This document shows positions 8,397 to 16,809 of a stretch of 64,000 nt of DNA, one piece after another (position 1 is the stretch's first letter; every line of letters begins with the position of its first letter). The position numbers were made by a program, and so were the translations under genes. A model generated the notes under the pieces. That model searched no databases. It saw only the letters and a list, made by a program, of their open reading frames with translations, and was not told the origin of the DNA. The stretch comes from Melaminivora sp034675505 (GTDB lineage Bacteria; Pseudomonadota; Gammaproteobacteria; Burkholderiales; Burkholderiaceae_C), in assembly GCA_034675505.1 (NCBI GenBank), contig JAUCDD010000002.1, forward strand, positions 1-64,000, written 5' to 3'.

Positions 8397-9287
8397 ATGA
8401 CCTCATCCTCCCTGCCCGCAATCGCCCTGGTGCTGCTGGCCGCCGTGCTGTGGGGCACGACCGGCACGGCGCAAAGCCTGGCCCCGGCAGGCCTGTCGCC
8501 CTACTGGACGGGCGCGCTGCGCCTGGCCGTGGCCAGCGTGTTCTTCGCAGCGCTGGCGCTGGTGGCCAGGCGCGGCGGGGGTGCCAGGCCGCCCTGGCCG
8601 CGCAGCCTGGCGCTGGCGGCGGCGGGCTGTGTCGCCGCCTACAACCTGAGCTTTTTCGCTGGCGTCAAGTCCGCCGGGGTGGCGCTGGGCACGGCGCTGG
8701 CGATCGGCAGCGGCCCCATCTGGGCCGGGCTGCTGCAGACCGCCTGGCAGCGCCGCCTGCCGCCCGCGCTGTGGTGGCTGGGCACGCTGCTGGGCGTGGC
8801 CGGCGGCGCGGCCATGGTGCTGGACGGGCGCGGCGCTGCCACCAGCGCGCCGCTCGCCGGCATCGCGCTGTGCCTGCTGGCCGGGCTGTCGTACGCCGGC
8901 TACGCGCTGGTCAACCAGCGCCTGGTGGCGCAGGTGGGCGCGGCGCGGGCCAACCTGGCCGCCTTTGGCGGTGCGGCGCTGCTGGCATTGCCGGTGGCGC
9001 TGGCACTGGCCGGCGTACCCGCGCCGCAGCCCGGCACCTGGGCCGTGGTGGCCTACCTGGGGCTGGTGGCCACCGGCGTGGCCTATCTGCTGTTCAGCAC
9101 GGCGCTGCGGCGCATCAGCGGCGCCACGGCGGTGACGCTGGCGCTGGCCGAGCCGGTCACGGCGTTCGCGCTGGCGATCGCCATCGTCGGCGAGCGCCCG
9201 GGCGGAGTGGCGTTTGCCGGCCTGGCGGCCGTGCTGTCGGGGCTGCTGGTCGTGATCGTGGCCGAGCTGCGCGCGGCGCGTGCCTGA
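8397..9287 (+). CDS. EamA/DMT-family transporter
   Basis: A 296-aa drug/metabolite transporter with ten predicted membrane segments arranged as two EamA domains (about 8-140 and 155-290). The start MTSSSLPAIALVLLAAVLWGT leads straight into the first helix with the usual W-G-T motif. Mid-protein GVALGTALAIGSGPIWAGLL and the C-terminal SGATAVTLALAEPVTAFALA are typical of the family. Direction and substrate cannot be predicted; relatives export amino acids or other metabolites. No obvious operon partner: the next gene starts 89 bases downstream. Confidence 0.85.
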   Translation: MTSSSLPAIALVLLAAVLWGTTGTAQSLAPAGLSPYWTGALRLAVASVFFAALALVARRGGGARPPWPRSLALAAAGCVAAYNLSFFAGVKSAGVALGTALAIGSGPIWAGLLQTAWQRRLPPALWWLGTLLGVAGGAAMVLDGRGAATSAPLAGIALCLLAGLSYAGYALVNQRLVAQVGAARANLAAFGGAALLALPVALALAGVPAPQPGTWAVVAYLGLVATGVAYLLFSTALRRISGATAVTLALAEPVTAFALAIAIVGERPGGVAFAGLAAVLSGLLVVIVAELRAARA

Positions 9288-9376
9288 AGCAGGCCCGGGG
9301 CCAGGCACTCTGACGCGCGCGTTCGGCGCCCTCCGGCAGCGGCGCCGCGCTGCGGGCGCATAGACTTGCCCGCACC

Positions 9377-10246
9377 ATGCACGCTCCTGATCCCACCGCC
9401 TTGCACGCGGCTCCCCTGTCCCCCTCGTCCTGCGGCTGCTGCCGCGTGTGGAACGCGCGCCGCGCCTTCGTGCTGGCGGCCATCGCCGGCGCCGCGCTGC
9501 CGGCCGCCGCCCAGGTGGACGTGGGCGGCGCCTCGCGCCTGCGCAGCCTGGTGCCGGCCGAGAAGCTGGAGGTGTCGGCCACGCAGCAATACCACCAGCT
9601 GCTGGAGCAGGCCCGCGCCAAGCGTGCGCTGGCGCCCGAGGGCCATCCGCAGCTGGTGCAGCTGCGCGGCATCGCGCAGCGCCTCATTCCCTTCGCCACG
9701 CAGTGGAACCCCCGTGCGCGCGACTGGCGCTGGGAGGTCAACCTGATCGGCAGCAAGCAGATCAATGCCTTTTGCATGCCCGGCGGCAAGATTGCGTTCT
9801 TCACCGGCATCCTGGACCAGCTCAAGCTCACCGACGACGAGATCGCCATGGTCATGGGCCACGAGATGGCGCACGCGCTGCGCGAGCACGCGCGCGAGCG
9901 CATCGCCAAGACGCAGGCCACCGGCATCGGCCTGTCGCTGGGCGCCCAATTGCTGGGCCTGGGCGACCTGGGCAACGCTGCGGCCAACCTGGGCACGCAA
10001 CTCCTGACGCTGAAGTTCAGCCGCGGCGACGAGAGCGAGGCCGACCTGGTCGGCCTGGAACTGGCCGCGCGCGCCGGCTACGACCCGCAGGCCGCGGTGA
10101 GCCTGTGGCGCAAGATGGGCGAGGCCACGGGACAGGGCGGCATCGCGTTCCTGTCCACCCACCCCAGCGGCCCGGAGCGCATTCGTGAGCTGCAGCGTAA
10201 CGTGCCGCGCGTCGAAGGGTTGTACGAGCAGGCGCGGCGGCGCTGA
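9377..10246 (+). CDS. M48-family zinc metalloprotease, exported
   Basis: A 289-aa metalloprotease of the M48 (LoiP/BepA-related) family. The zinc site HEMAH (residues 162-166) lies in MVMGHEMAHALREHARERI; a downstream Glu in RGDESEADLVG (about 220) is the third ligand. The N-terminus has a stretch of about 25 residues and then a hydrophobic signal segment (RRAFVLAAIAGAALPAAAQ), so the protein is probably periplasmic. Proteins of this family degrade or refold misfolded outer-membrane proteins. It converges on the GntR gene with only 33 bases between them. Confidence 0.88.
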   Translation: MHAPDPTALHAAPLSPSSCGCCRVWNARRAFVLAAIAGAALPAAAQVDVGGASRLRSLVPAEKLEVSATQQYHQLLEQARAKRALAPEGHPQLVQLRGIAQRLIPFATQWNPRARDWRWEVNLIGSKQINAFCMPGGKIAFFTGILDQLKLTDDEIAMVMGHEMAHALREHARERIAKTQATGIGLSLGAQLLGLGDLGNAAANLGTQLLTLKFSRGDESEADLVGLELAARAGYDPQAAVSLWRKMGEATGQGGIAFLSTHPSGPERIRELQRNVPRVEGLYEQARRR

Positions 10247-10279
10247 GGGGCTTTTCACCCCTTGCGCGCTCATCGGCTC

Positions 10280-11047
10280 TCAAGGCGGCGGATCCGCCGC
10301 CGGCGGCTGCTGCGCCAGCACCACACGGCCCTCGCGCAGCGCCTGGATCAGCAGATCGGGCGTGGCGCGGATGTGCGCCTCCAGCGCCAGCGCCGCGCGC
10401 GCCTCCTGGCCGGCCAGCGCGTAGCGCACGATTTCGATGTGCTCGGCGTGCACGTCGCGCCGGCTGCCGGGCAGCGTGATGGCGTAGGAGCGGTAGCGCT
10501 CGCTGTGGCGTGACAGAAGGCGCAGCACGCGCAGCGTCCACTGCGAGTCGTGGCCGGACAGCAGCGCCTCGTGAAAGCGCAGGTTCAGCGCCTCCCATTG
10601 GGGGCGGCGCTCGGGCCGTATGGGCTCTTCCGCCGACAGGGCCTCGAACGCCTCGCCCACCGCAGTGCGCCAGGCCGGGCCGCCGTTGCGCATGGACTGG
10701 CGCAGCGCATCGGTCTCCAGCTGCACGCGCAGCCGCGTCAGGTCTTCCAGCTCTTCCAGGGCGATGGGCGCCACGCGAAAGCCGCGCTGGCCCTCGGTGG
10801 CCACCAGCGCGTCGCTGGCCAGGCGCGTGATGGCCTCGCGCAGCGTGCCGGCGCTGACGCCATAGCGCTCCTTCAGGTGCTCCACGCGCAGCTTCTCGCC
10901 CGGCGCCAGACGGCCTTCGATGATGTCGCCGCGCAGCTGCTCGTAGGCGCGCTCGATCAGGGTGCGCGAGGCGGGCTCTGCAGCGGATGCGGAGCATGCG
11001 CCAGCGGCCCGCCCGCCCGGCTCGCTCAGGATGCTGCGCTTGGCCAT
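10280..11047 (-). CDS. GntR/FCD-family regulator of the phenol locus (AphS-like)
   Basis: A 255-aa FadR-subfamily GntR regulator. The winged-helix domain (about 28-95) includes LIERAYEQLRGDIIEGRLAPGEKLRVEHLKE split over the first helices and GVSAGTLREAITRL as recognition helix. The rest is an all-helical FCD ligand-binding domain with the metal-site residues D, H and H (LRFHEALL, HAEHIEI, EAHI). ATG 11047 is preferred to a TTG two codons upstream. It follows dmpR on the same strand with a gap of about 28 bases. In Comamonas testosteroni, a GntR repressor (AphS) next to AphR silences the phenol genes; the same role is likely here by position, not proven. Confidence 0.85.
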   Translation of the reverse strand: MAKRSILSEPGGRAAGACSASAAEPASRTLIERAYEQLRGDIIEGRLAPGEKLRVEHLKERYGVSAGTLREAITRLASDALVATEGQRGFRVAPIALEELEDLTRLRVQLETDALRQSMRNGGPAWRTAVGEAFEALSAEEPIRPERRPQWEALNLRFHEALLSGHDSQWTLRVLRLLSRHSERYRSYAITLPGSRRDVHAEHIEIVRYALAGQEARAALALEAHIRATPDLLIQALREGRVVLAQQPPAADPPP

Positions 11048-11075
11048 GGGCAAGGGGCTTTCGGGTCGGTTCGTG

Positions 11076-12779
11076 TCATTCGCTGCGGATCTTGTTCAGG
11101 CGGTAGCTCAGTTGCGGCCGCGTCAGGCCCAGCAGGCGCGCGGCCGCTGCCAGGTTGCCCTGGCTGCGCGCCACGGCTTCCTCGATGAGCTGGGTTTCCA
11201 GGCGCTGCAGGTCCAGCGGCCGCGACAGCAGCTGCCCGATCAGCGCCTCGCCGAAGGCCGGCGGCTGCTGGGCGCGCAGGCGCCCCGAGGCCTGCAGCGT
11301 GTGCGTGGCGCTGGCTGCCGGTCCGTCCACCTGCTCGGGAAACAGCTGCCCCACGTCCAGAGGCTGGCCGGCATCGGCCAGGATCACGCCGCGCTCGACC
11401 AGGTTCTCCATTTCGCGCACGTTGCCCGGCCAGCCGTGCTGGCGCAGCGCGTCCAGGGCGCGGTCGGTGAAGCCGGGCACATGCTTGTCGTGCACGCGCG
11501 CGAAACGCTCCAGCAGGTGCCGGGCGAAGGGTTCGATGTCCTCGGGCCGCTCGCGCAGCGGCGGGATGCGGATCGGATAGACGTTCAGGCGGTAGTACAG
11601 GTCCTGGCGGAAGCGCCCGGCGCGCACCGCCTCGGCCAGGTCGATGTGCGTGGCGCAGACCAGGCGCACGTCCACCTGGCGCGCCTGCGTGGCGCCCAGG
11701 CGCTCGACTTCGCCCTCCTGCAGCACGCGCAGCAGCTTGGCCTGCGCGGGCAGCGACAGCTCCCCCAGCTCGTCCAGGAACAGCGTGCCGCCGTGCGCGC
11801 GCTCGAAGCGCCCGGCGCGGGCGGCGTCGGCTCCGGTGTAGGCGCCTTTTTCCGTGCCGAACAGTTCGGACTCGATCAGCTCGCCGGGCAGCGCGGCGCA
11901 GTTCACGGCCACGAAGGGCTTGGCCGCGCGCGGGCTCAGGGCGTGCAGGGCGCGGGCGAAACGCTCCTTGCCGACCCCCGTCTCGCCACCCAGCAAGACG
12001 GTGACCTGCGTTCCCGCCGCCTTGCGCAGCAGTTGCGTGGCCGAGGTGAAGGCGGCCGAGCGGCCGATCAGCTGGCCCAGCGCATCGGCGGCGGTGGCGG
12101 GCTGGTCTTCGGCCGGCGCCGGCCAGGCGGGCGCCGGCGCGCCGGCGCCAGGGGCCGGCTGCAGGGTGAGCGCGCCGGGCGCGTAGTCGGCCACCAGCTG
12201 CGCGCCATCGGGCCAGTCGCCCATGGGCCGGCCCTCGATGCGGCAGTGCGACGCGCCGCAGGCATGGCAGGCGACCTCCTTGTAGAGGATCTGCCGGCCC
12301 ATGAAGGCGCTGGTGTAGCCCGAGGCATAGCCCAGCAGCGTCCAGCACACGGGATCGTGCTGGGTACCGAAGTCGCGCAGATGCGTCTCCACCTCCCAGG
12401 AATGGTCCCAGCGGAAGATGCCGTGATAGTGGCCGCTCACGGCGTCGATCTCCAGCAGTTCGGGCGTGACCTGTACGGCGCCCTCCAGCATGTGCAGCTG
12501 CGGCCCGACGGCAAAGCGGGCAAAGGCATCCGCGCCGGCGCGCAGCTGGTGTGCCAGGGCCGCGTCGCGCTCGCCTGAAGCGTAGCCCACGCGCAGCAGC
12601 ATGCGCCGCGCACCCTCGCGCCCCAGCGTCTGCACCAGTTCGCGCCGCAGGATGCCCAGCGAGCCGGCATGCATCAGCACCATGCGCTGGCCGGCCAGCC
12701 AGATGCGGCCATCGGTCGATGAGAACTGAACCTGGCGGCGCAGATCGGCGTCAGAGGGCAGGGCAGGCAGCGAGGTCAT
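11076..12779 (-). CDS. phenol-responsive sigma54 activator, DmpR/AphR type
   Basis: A 567-aa NtrC-family activator of the XylR/DmpR class. The N-terminal sensory region (about 15-215) holds an XylR-N and a V4R-like part with conserved cysteines C145, C171, C174 and C179 (KEVACHACGASHCRIEG), as in the metal-containing aromatic-effector domain of DmpR. A short linker is followed by the AAA+ domain (about 232-470) with Walker A GETGVGKE (265-272), the sigma54-contact loop GAYTGA (312-317) and Walker B GTLFLDE (331-337). A Fis-type helix-turn-helix ends the protein (LAAAARLLGLTRPQLSYRL). Phenols bound to the N-domain relieve repression of the ATPase. Divergent from dmpK, with UAS-like sites between them. 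Confidence 0.95.
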   Translation of the reverse strand: MTSLPALPSDADLRRQVQFSSTDGRIWLAGQRMVLMHAGSLGILRRELVQTLGREGARRMLLRVGYASGERDAALAHQLRAGADAFARFAVGPQLHMLEGAVQVTPELLEIDAVSGHYHGIFRWDHSWEVETHLRDFGTQHDPVCWTLLGYASGYTSAFMGRQILYKEVACHACGASHCRIEGRPMGDWPDGAQLVADYAPGALTLQPAPGAGAPAPAWPAPAEDQPATAADALGQLIGRSAAFTSATQLLRKAAGTQVTVLLGGETGVGKERFARALHALSPRAAKPFVAVNCAALPGELIESELFGTEKGAYTGADAARAGRFERAHGGTLFLDELGELSLPAQAKLLRVLQEGEVERLGATQARQVDVRLVCATHIDLAEAVRAGRFRQDLYYRLNVYPIRIPPLRERPEDIEPFARHLLERFARVHDKHVPGFTDRALDALRQHGWPGNVREMENLVERGVILADAGQPLDVGQLFPEQVDGPAASATHTLQASGRLRAQQPPAFGEALIGQLLSRPLDLQRLETQLIEEAVARSQGNLAAAARLLGLTRPQLSYRLNKIRSE

Positions 12780-12832
12780 GGTTGATTATCGATAAAACAA
12801 AACAGAAACGGCAAGCTGCGGCCGCCACGTTT

Positions 12833-12877
12833 TTCATCAAATGATCAATTCCGCGTATTTGATCTGCTGCAAATCAA
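12833..12877. promoter_or_regulatory. DmpR-type upstream activating sites
   Basis: TTCATCAAATGATCAA at 12833-12848 matches 14 of 16 positions of the XylR/DmpR enhancer consensus TTGATCAATTGATCAA. A weaker second site at 12859-12877 has TTGAT and ATCAA as inverted arms. The centres lie about 28 bases apart and about 160-186 bases upstream of the predicted transcription start, the spacing known for Po and Pu promoters. The AT-rich stretch at 12950-12983 between enhancer and promoter could be an IHF bend site, but it does not match the IHF consensus well. Confidence 0.75.
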
Positions 12878-13000
12878 CATGCTGCGCCGCAACAAGATGG
12901 AGGAAACCCGGTGGGTGCTCCGTTTCCAGGCAAGCGCGGGTTCGTCGGATTTAGGGGTTTACCCCAAAATTATCGAGATTTTCCCGCCCTGAGCGCAAGC

Positions 13001-13016
13001 CGGCACGGCTCGTGCA
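13001..13016 (+). promoter_or_regulatory. sigma54 (-24/-12) promoter of the phenol operon
   Basis: CGGCACGGCTCGTGCA fits the consensus TGGCAC-N5-TTGCA, with GG at 13002-13003 and GC at 13014-13015 at the obligatory spacing. Transcription would start at about 13026-13028, right at the dmpK ATG (13027), so the message would be leaderless or nearly so. No competing -24/-12 match was seen elsewhere in the dmpR-dmpK gap. Confidence 0.8.
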
Positions 13017-13026
13017 ATACCAGGGC

Positions 13027-13323
13027 ATGACCCGCACACCCGTCCCCTCCCCCGACGACGAGCGCTGGAACGTCGAGCGCCGCTTCATCCGCATCGTGCA
13101 CGAGCATGCCAACGGCATGGTCGAGTTCGAGTTCGCCGTGGGCGAGCCCGGCATGTTCGCCGAGATGATCCTGCCGCGTGCCGAGTTCGAGGATTTCTGC
13201 CGCACTCAGGGCGTGCAGCCGACCCACGGCCCGCTGCCCGCCGCCGCCGATGGCAGCGCCCAGGGCGAGTGGGAATGGAGCCTGCGAGATGCGCGCGAGC
13301 AGCACTTTCGTGCCCCTGACTGA
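13027..13323 (+). CDS. phenol hydroxylase assembly subunit DmpK
   Basis: A 98-aa protein matching DmpK/AphK/PoxA, a small subunit required for assembly of active phenol hydroxylase, thought to help load iron into the oxygenase. The conserved core is ERRFIRIVHEHANGMVEFEF followed by AVGEPGMFAEMILPRAEFEDFC. ATG 13027 is the only reasonable start; it is preceded by a weak AGGG and lies only about 12 bases beyond the -12 promoter element. First gene of the operon; dmpL follows after 89 bases. Confidence 0.88.
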   Translation: MTRTPVPSPDDERWNVERRFIRIVHEHANGMVEFEFAVGEPGMFAEMILPRAEFEDFCRTQGVQPTHGPLPAAADGSAQGEWEWSLRDAREQHFRAPD

Positions 13324-13412
13324 GCTGGGCAGCTGATCCAGATTTGACCGAACACGGCCAGCCCCGCGCCGGCCCTGGCCCCCACCCACGACAACCCCAG
13401 GAGACAAGCCCC

Positions 13413-14402
13413 ATGCAGATCGACCTGCGCACCGTCAGCATCACGCCGCTGCGCCAGACCTACGCCAACATCGCCGCCCGCCAGGGCGACAAGCCGGCTT
13501 CGCGCTATCTGGAAGGCACCATGGACGTGCAGCCGGATGCCAATTTCCACTACCGCCCGACCTGGGACAGCGAGCGCGAGCTGTTCGACACCGGGCGCAC
13601 GGCGCTGCAGATGCGCGACTGGTATGCGCTGAAAGACCCGCGCCAGCTCTACTACGGCGCCTACGCCCTGGCGCGTGCCCGCATGCAGGAGACAGCGGAA
13701 GCGGACTTCGACTTCGTCGAGACGCGCGAGCTGGCCAGCGGCTATGACGACGCGGCGCGCCGCACGGCGCTGGACTTCTATGTGCCGCTGCGCCACGCCG
13801 CCTGGGGCGCCAACATGAATGGCGCCTACCAGTGCGCCTATGGCTATGGCACGGCCATCACCCAGACCTGCCTGTACGCCGGCATGGACCAGCTGGGCAT
13901 CGCGCAGTACCTGACGCGCCTGGGCCTGCTGCTGGGCACGCCCGGCGACCTGGAGGCCGGCAAGCACGCCTGGCTGGAGGCGCCCGTGTGGCAGCCGCTG
14001 CGCCGCCTGGTGGAGGACACCTGGGTCACGCGCGACTGGTTCGAGCTGTTCGTGGCGCAGAACGTGGCGCTGGACGGCCTGCTGTTCGGGCTGGCGTACC
14101 GCGAGGTGGACGTGGCGCTGCGCGAGCGCGCCGGCCCTGCGGTGTCCATGCTCACGCGCTTCCAGGCCGAGTGGTTCCAGGACGCCTGCAAGTGGGTCGA
14201 TGCCGTCGTCAAGGTGGCCGCCGCCGAGAGCGAGGACAACCAGCTGCTGCTGTCGGGCTGGTACGCCCGCTGGCGCGGCCGCGCCCACGAGGCCCTGCTG
14301 CCGGTGGCGCAGCTGGCCCTGGGCGAGGGCGGCGAAGCGGCGCTGGAGCGCGTACAGGCGCAGCTCGACGCGCGCATGAAGAAAGCCGGCCTGGCCGTCT
14401 GA
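13413..14402 (+). CDS. phenol hydroxylase oxygenase beta subunit DmpL
   Basis: A 329-aa beta subunit of the (alpha-beta-gamma)2 oxygenase of multicomponent phenol hydroxylase. It has the ferritin-like fold but no diiron ligands. Family stretches include QIDLRTVSITPLRQTYANIA and DWFELFVAQNVALDGLLFGL. ATG 13413 was chosen because AGGAGA lies 8 bases upstream; an ATG at 13344 would add 23 non-conserved residues. Works with DmpN and DmpO to hydroxylate phenol to catechol in the cytoplasm. Confidence 0.95.
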   Translation: MQIDLRTVSITPLRQTYANIAARQGDKPASRYLEGTMDVQPDANFHYRPTWDSERELFDTGRTALQMRDWYALKDPRQLYYGAYALARARMQETAEADFDFVETRELASGYDDAARRTALDFYVPLRHAAWGANMNGAYQCAYGYGTAITQTCLYAGMDQLGIAQYLTRLGLLLGTPGDLEAGKHAWLEAPVWQPLRRLVEDTWVTRDWFELFVAQNVALDGLLFGLAYREVDVALRERAGPAVSMLTRFQAEWFQDACKWVDAVVKVAAAESEDNQLLLSGWYARWRGRAHEALLPVAQLALGEGGEAALERVQAQLDARMKKAGLAV

Positions 14403-14431
14403 GCCGCCCACCCACCAGGAAACACGCAGCC

Positions 14432-14701
14432 ATGTCCAACGTATTCATTGCCTTCCAGAAGAACGAGGAGACGCGCGCCATCGTCGCCGCCATCCTCGCC
14501 GACAACCCCCATGCGGTGGCCAACGACCAGCCGGCCATGGTCAAGATCGACGCGCCGGGCCGCCTGGTGGTGCGCAAAAGCACCATCGAGGAAGAAATGG
14601 GCCGCGAGTTCGACCTGCAGGAGATGCACATCAACCTCATCACCCTGACCGGCAACATCGACGAGACCGAAGACGAATTCACCCTGAGCTGGAGCCACTG
14701 A
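14432..14701 (+). CDS. phenol hydroxylase effector protein DmpM
   Basis: An 89-aa cofactorless effector (coupling) protein of the MmoB/DmpM family. It binds the oxygenase and tunes oxygen activation and substrate access. MSNVFIAFQKNEETRAIVAA is the typical N-terminus; the rest (QPAMVKIDAPGRLVVRKSTI, MHINLITLTGNIDETEDEF) matches the family along its full length. It sits between dmpL and dmpN, with CAGGAAAC upstream of its ATG. Confidence 0.95.
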   Translation: MSNVFIAFQKNEETRAIVAAILADNPHAVANDQPAMVKIDAPGRLVVRKSTIEEEMGREFDLQEMHINLITLTGNIDETEDEFTLSWSH

Positions 14702-14742
14702 AGGCCCGCCGCACCCCACAGGACGAACAGGAGACCGACACC

Positions 14743-16290
14743 ATGGACATGAAAGTCACCAAGAAGCTGGGCCTCAAGGAGCGCTACAACCTGATGACGC
14801 GCGACCTGGACTGGACGCCCACCTACCAGGCCGTGCGCGATGTCTTCCCCTACATCGAGTACGAGGGCATCAAGATCCATGACTGGAACAAGTTCGAAGA
14901 CCCGTTCCGCATGACGATGGATTCCTACTGGAAGTACCAGGCGGAAAAGGAGCGCAAGCTCTACGCCATCATCGACGCCTTCACGCAGAACAACGGCCAC
15001 CTGAGCGTGACCGATGCGCGCTACATCAACACGCTCAAGCTGTTCCTGACGGGCGTGTCGCCGCTGGAGTACATGGCGCACCGCGGCTTTGCCCACATCG
15101 GCCGCCAGTTCCCCGGCGCCGGCCCCAAGGTGGCCTGCCAGATGCAGTCGCTGGACGAGATCCGCCACTGCCAGACGCAGCTGCACGCCCTGTCCAACTA
15201 CAACAAGCACTACAACGGCTTCGAGAACTGGCGCCACCAGCACGACCGCGTGTGGTACCTGAGCGTGCCCAAGAGCTTCTTCGACGACGCCGTGAGCGCC
15301 GGCCCGTTCGAGTTCATCGTGGCCATCAGCTTCGCGTTCGAATACGTGCTGACCAACCTGCTGTTCGTGCCCTTCATCTCGGGTGCGGCCTACAACGGCG
15401 ACATGGGCGCGATGGCGTTCGGCTTCTCGGCGCAGTCCGACGAGGCGCGCCACATGACGCTGGGCCTGGAAGTCATCAAGTTCATGCTGGAGCAGGACCC
15501 GGACAACCTGCCCATCATCCAGGGCTGGATCGACAAGTGGTTCTGGCGCGGCTACCGCGTGCTGACCCTGGTGGCCATGATGATGGACTACATGCTGCCC
15601 AAGCGCGTGATGAGCTGGAAGGAAGCCTGGGAGATCTACGGCGAGCAAAACGGCGGTGCGCTGTTTGCCGACCTGGCGCGCTACGGCATCCGCCCGCCGC
15701 TGGGTTGGGAGCAGGCCTGCAAGGAGAAGGACCACCTGTCGCACCAGGCCTGGAACGTCTTCTACAACTACGGCGCCGCCGCCCCCTTCCACACCTGGGC
15801 GCCCAGCGAGGAAGACATGAAGTGGCTGTCGGCCAAGTACCCCGACACCTTCGACAAGTACTACCGCCCGCTGTGGACGCACTACGCCAAGGAGCAGGCG
15901 GAGGGCCGGCGCTTCTACAACCAGACGCTACCCATGCTGTGCCAGACCTGCCAGATCCCCATGTTCTTCACCGAGCCGGACGATCCCACGCAGGTGGCCT
16001 ACCGCGAGAGCGAGTACCAGGGCGTGAAGTACCACTTCTGCTCGGACGGTTGCAAGCACGTGTTCGACCAGGAGCCGGAGAAGTTCTCCCAGGCCTGGCT
16101 GCCGGTGCACCAGATCTACCAGGGCAACTGCTTCCCCGAGGACGTCGATCCCACCAAGCCCGACTTCAACCCGCTGGCCGAGGTGCTGCGCTACTACCGC
16201 ATGGAGTTTGGCCGCGACAACCTGGACTACGCCGACTCGCAGGACAAGAAGAACTTCGAGGCTTGGCGCGCGCAGGCGACGACCAACTGA
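14743..16290 (+). CDS. phenol hydroxylase oxygenase alpha subunit DmpN
   Basis: The 515-aa catalytic subunit of the bacterial diiron multicomponent monooxygenase (BMM) family. The six diiron ligands are readable: Glu109 (SPLEY), Glu139 and His142 (LDEIRH), Glu200 (FAFEY), and Glu234 and His237 (SDEARH). The C-terminal part carries a YHS-type zinc segment (CQTCQIPMFF and HFCSDGCKHVFDQEPEKF). It hydroxylates phenol to catechol with O2 and electrons delivered by DmpP. Length and start (MDMKVTKKLGLKERYNLMTR) agree with the family. No lesion seen. Confidence 0.97.
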   Translation: MDMKVTKKLGLKERYNLMTRDLDWTPTYQAVRDVFPYIEYEGIKIHDWNKFEDPFRMTMDSYWKYQAEKERKLYAIIDAFTQNNGHLSVTDARYINTLKLFLTGVSPLEYMAHRGFAHIGRQFPGAGPKVACQMQSLDEIRHCQTQLHALSNYNKHYNGFENWRHQHDRVWYLSVPKSFFDDAVSAGPFEFIVAISFAFEYVLTNLLFVPFISGAAYNGDMGAMAFGFSAQSDEARHMTLGLEVIKFMLEQDPDNLPIIQGWIDKWFWRGYRVLTLVAMMMDYMLPKRVMSWKEAWEIYGEQNGGALFADLARYGIRPPLGWEQACKEKDHLSHQAWNVFYNYGAAAPFHTWAPSEEDMKWLSAKYPDTFDKYYRPLWTHYAKEQAEGRRFYNQTLPMLCQTCQIPMFFTEPDDPTQVAYRESEYQGVKYHFCSDGCKHVFDQEPEKFSQAWLPVHQIYQGNCFPEDVDPTKPDFNPLAEVLRYYRMEFGRDNLDYADSQDKKNFEAWRAQATTN

Positions 16291-16316
16291 AGCAACGCAG
16301 ACAAGGAGAGACACCC

Positions 16317-16673
16317 ATGGCCGTCAAAGCCCTCGGCACCTACGACTTTGCACCCAAGGACACGGTGGACAAGTTCCCCGCGCCGCTGCTGTACATCGGC
16401 TGGGATGCGCACAAGATGTTCTGCGCGCCGCACTGCGTGCCCATGCCGCCGGGCACCCGCTTCGGCGACCTGGTGGCCAACGTGCTGCCCGGCATGTACA
16501 GCGCCCACCCGGACTTTGCCCGGATCGACTGGGACGCCGTGCAGTGGTTCGACTCGGGCAAGCCCTTTGCGCCCGACATGGACAAGACCGTGGCCGAAAA
16601 CGGCCTGGGCCACAAGAGCGTGCTGCGCTTTCGCACGCCCGGCCTGACGGGCCTGTCCGGCTCGGCCTTCTGA
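16317..16673 (+). CDS. phenol hydroxylase oxygenase gamma subunit DmpO
   Basis: A 118-aa gamma subunit of the phenol hydroxylase oxygenase. The sequence DKFPAPLLYIGWDAHKMFCA and the middle DLVANVLPGMYSAHPDFARI are diagnostic of DmpO/PhhO. A clear AAGGAGA motif lies 9 bases ahead of the ATG. It follows dmpN after 26 bases and is followed by a 136-base gap containing a dispersed repeat before dmpP. Confidence 0.94.
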   Translation: MAVKALGTYDFAPKDTVDKFPAPLLYIGWDAHKMFCAPHCVPMPPGTRFGDLVANVLPGMYSAHPDFARIDWDAVQWFDSGKPFAPDMDKTVAENGLGHKSVLRFRTPGLTGLSGSAF

Positions 16674-16740
16674 GGGCTTAGCCGACAGCGCCGGCCCTTC
16701 TTCGCCCAACGCCTGCCGCCGGGCGAGGAAGGGTGGTCAT

Positions 16741-16795
16741 TTGCATCAAATCCGGCCCCAGCCCCTGCTGGACAAGCGCAAGCAGCTATCAATTC
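16741..16795. repeat. AGCTATCAA element between dmpO and dmpP
   Basis: Sequence ATCAAATCCGGCCCCAGCC..GACAAGCGCAAGC..AGCTATCAATT. Related copies lie at 21172, 25085, 42321 (inverted), 46410, 51917, 62763, 29945 (inverted) and 6660 (inverted). Shared parts are a GCCGGC/GGCC-rich left block and the right end AGCTATCAA. Here it separates the oxygenase genes from the reductase gene and ends just before the dmpP ribosome binding site. Confidence 0.65.
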
Positions 16796-16809
16796 GGGAG
16801 TATCCAGGC

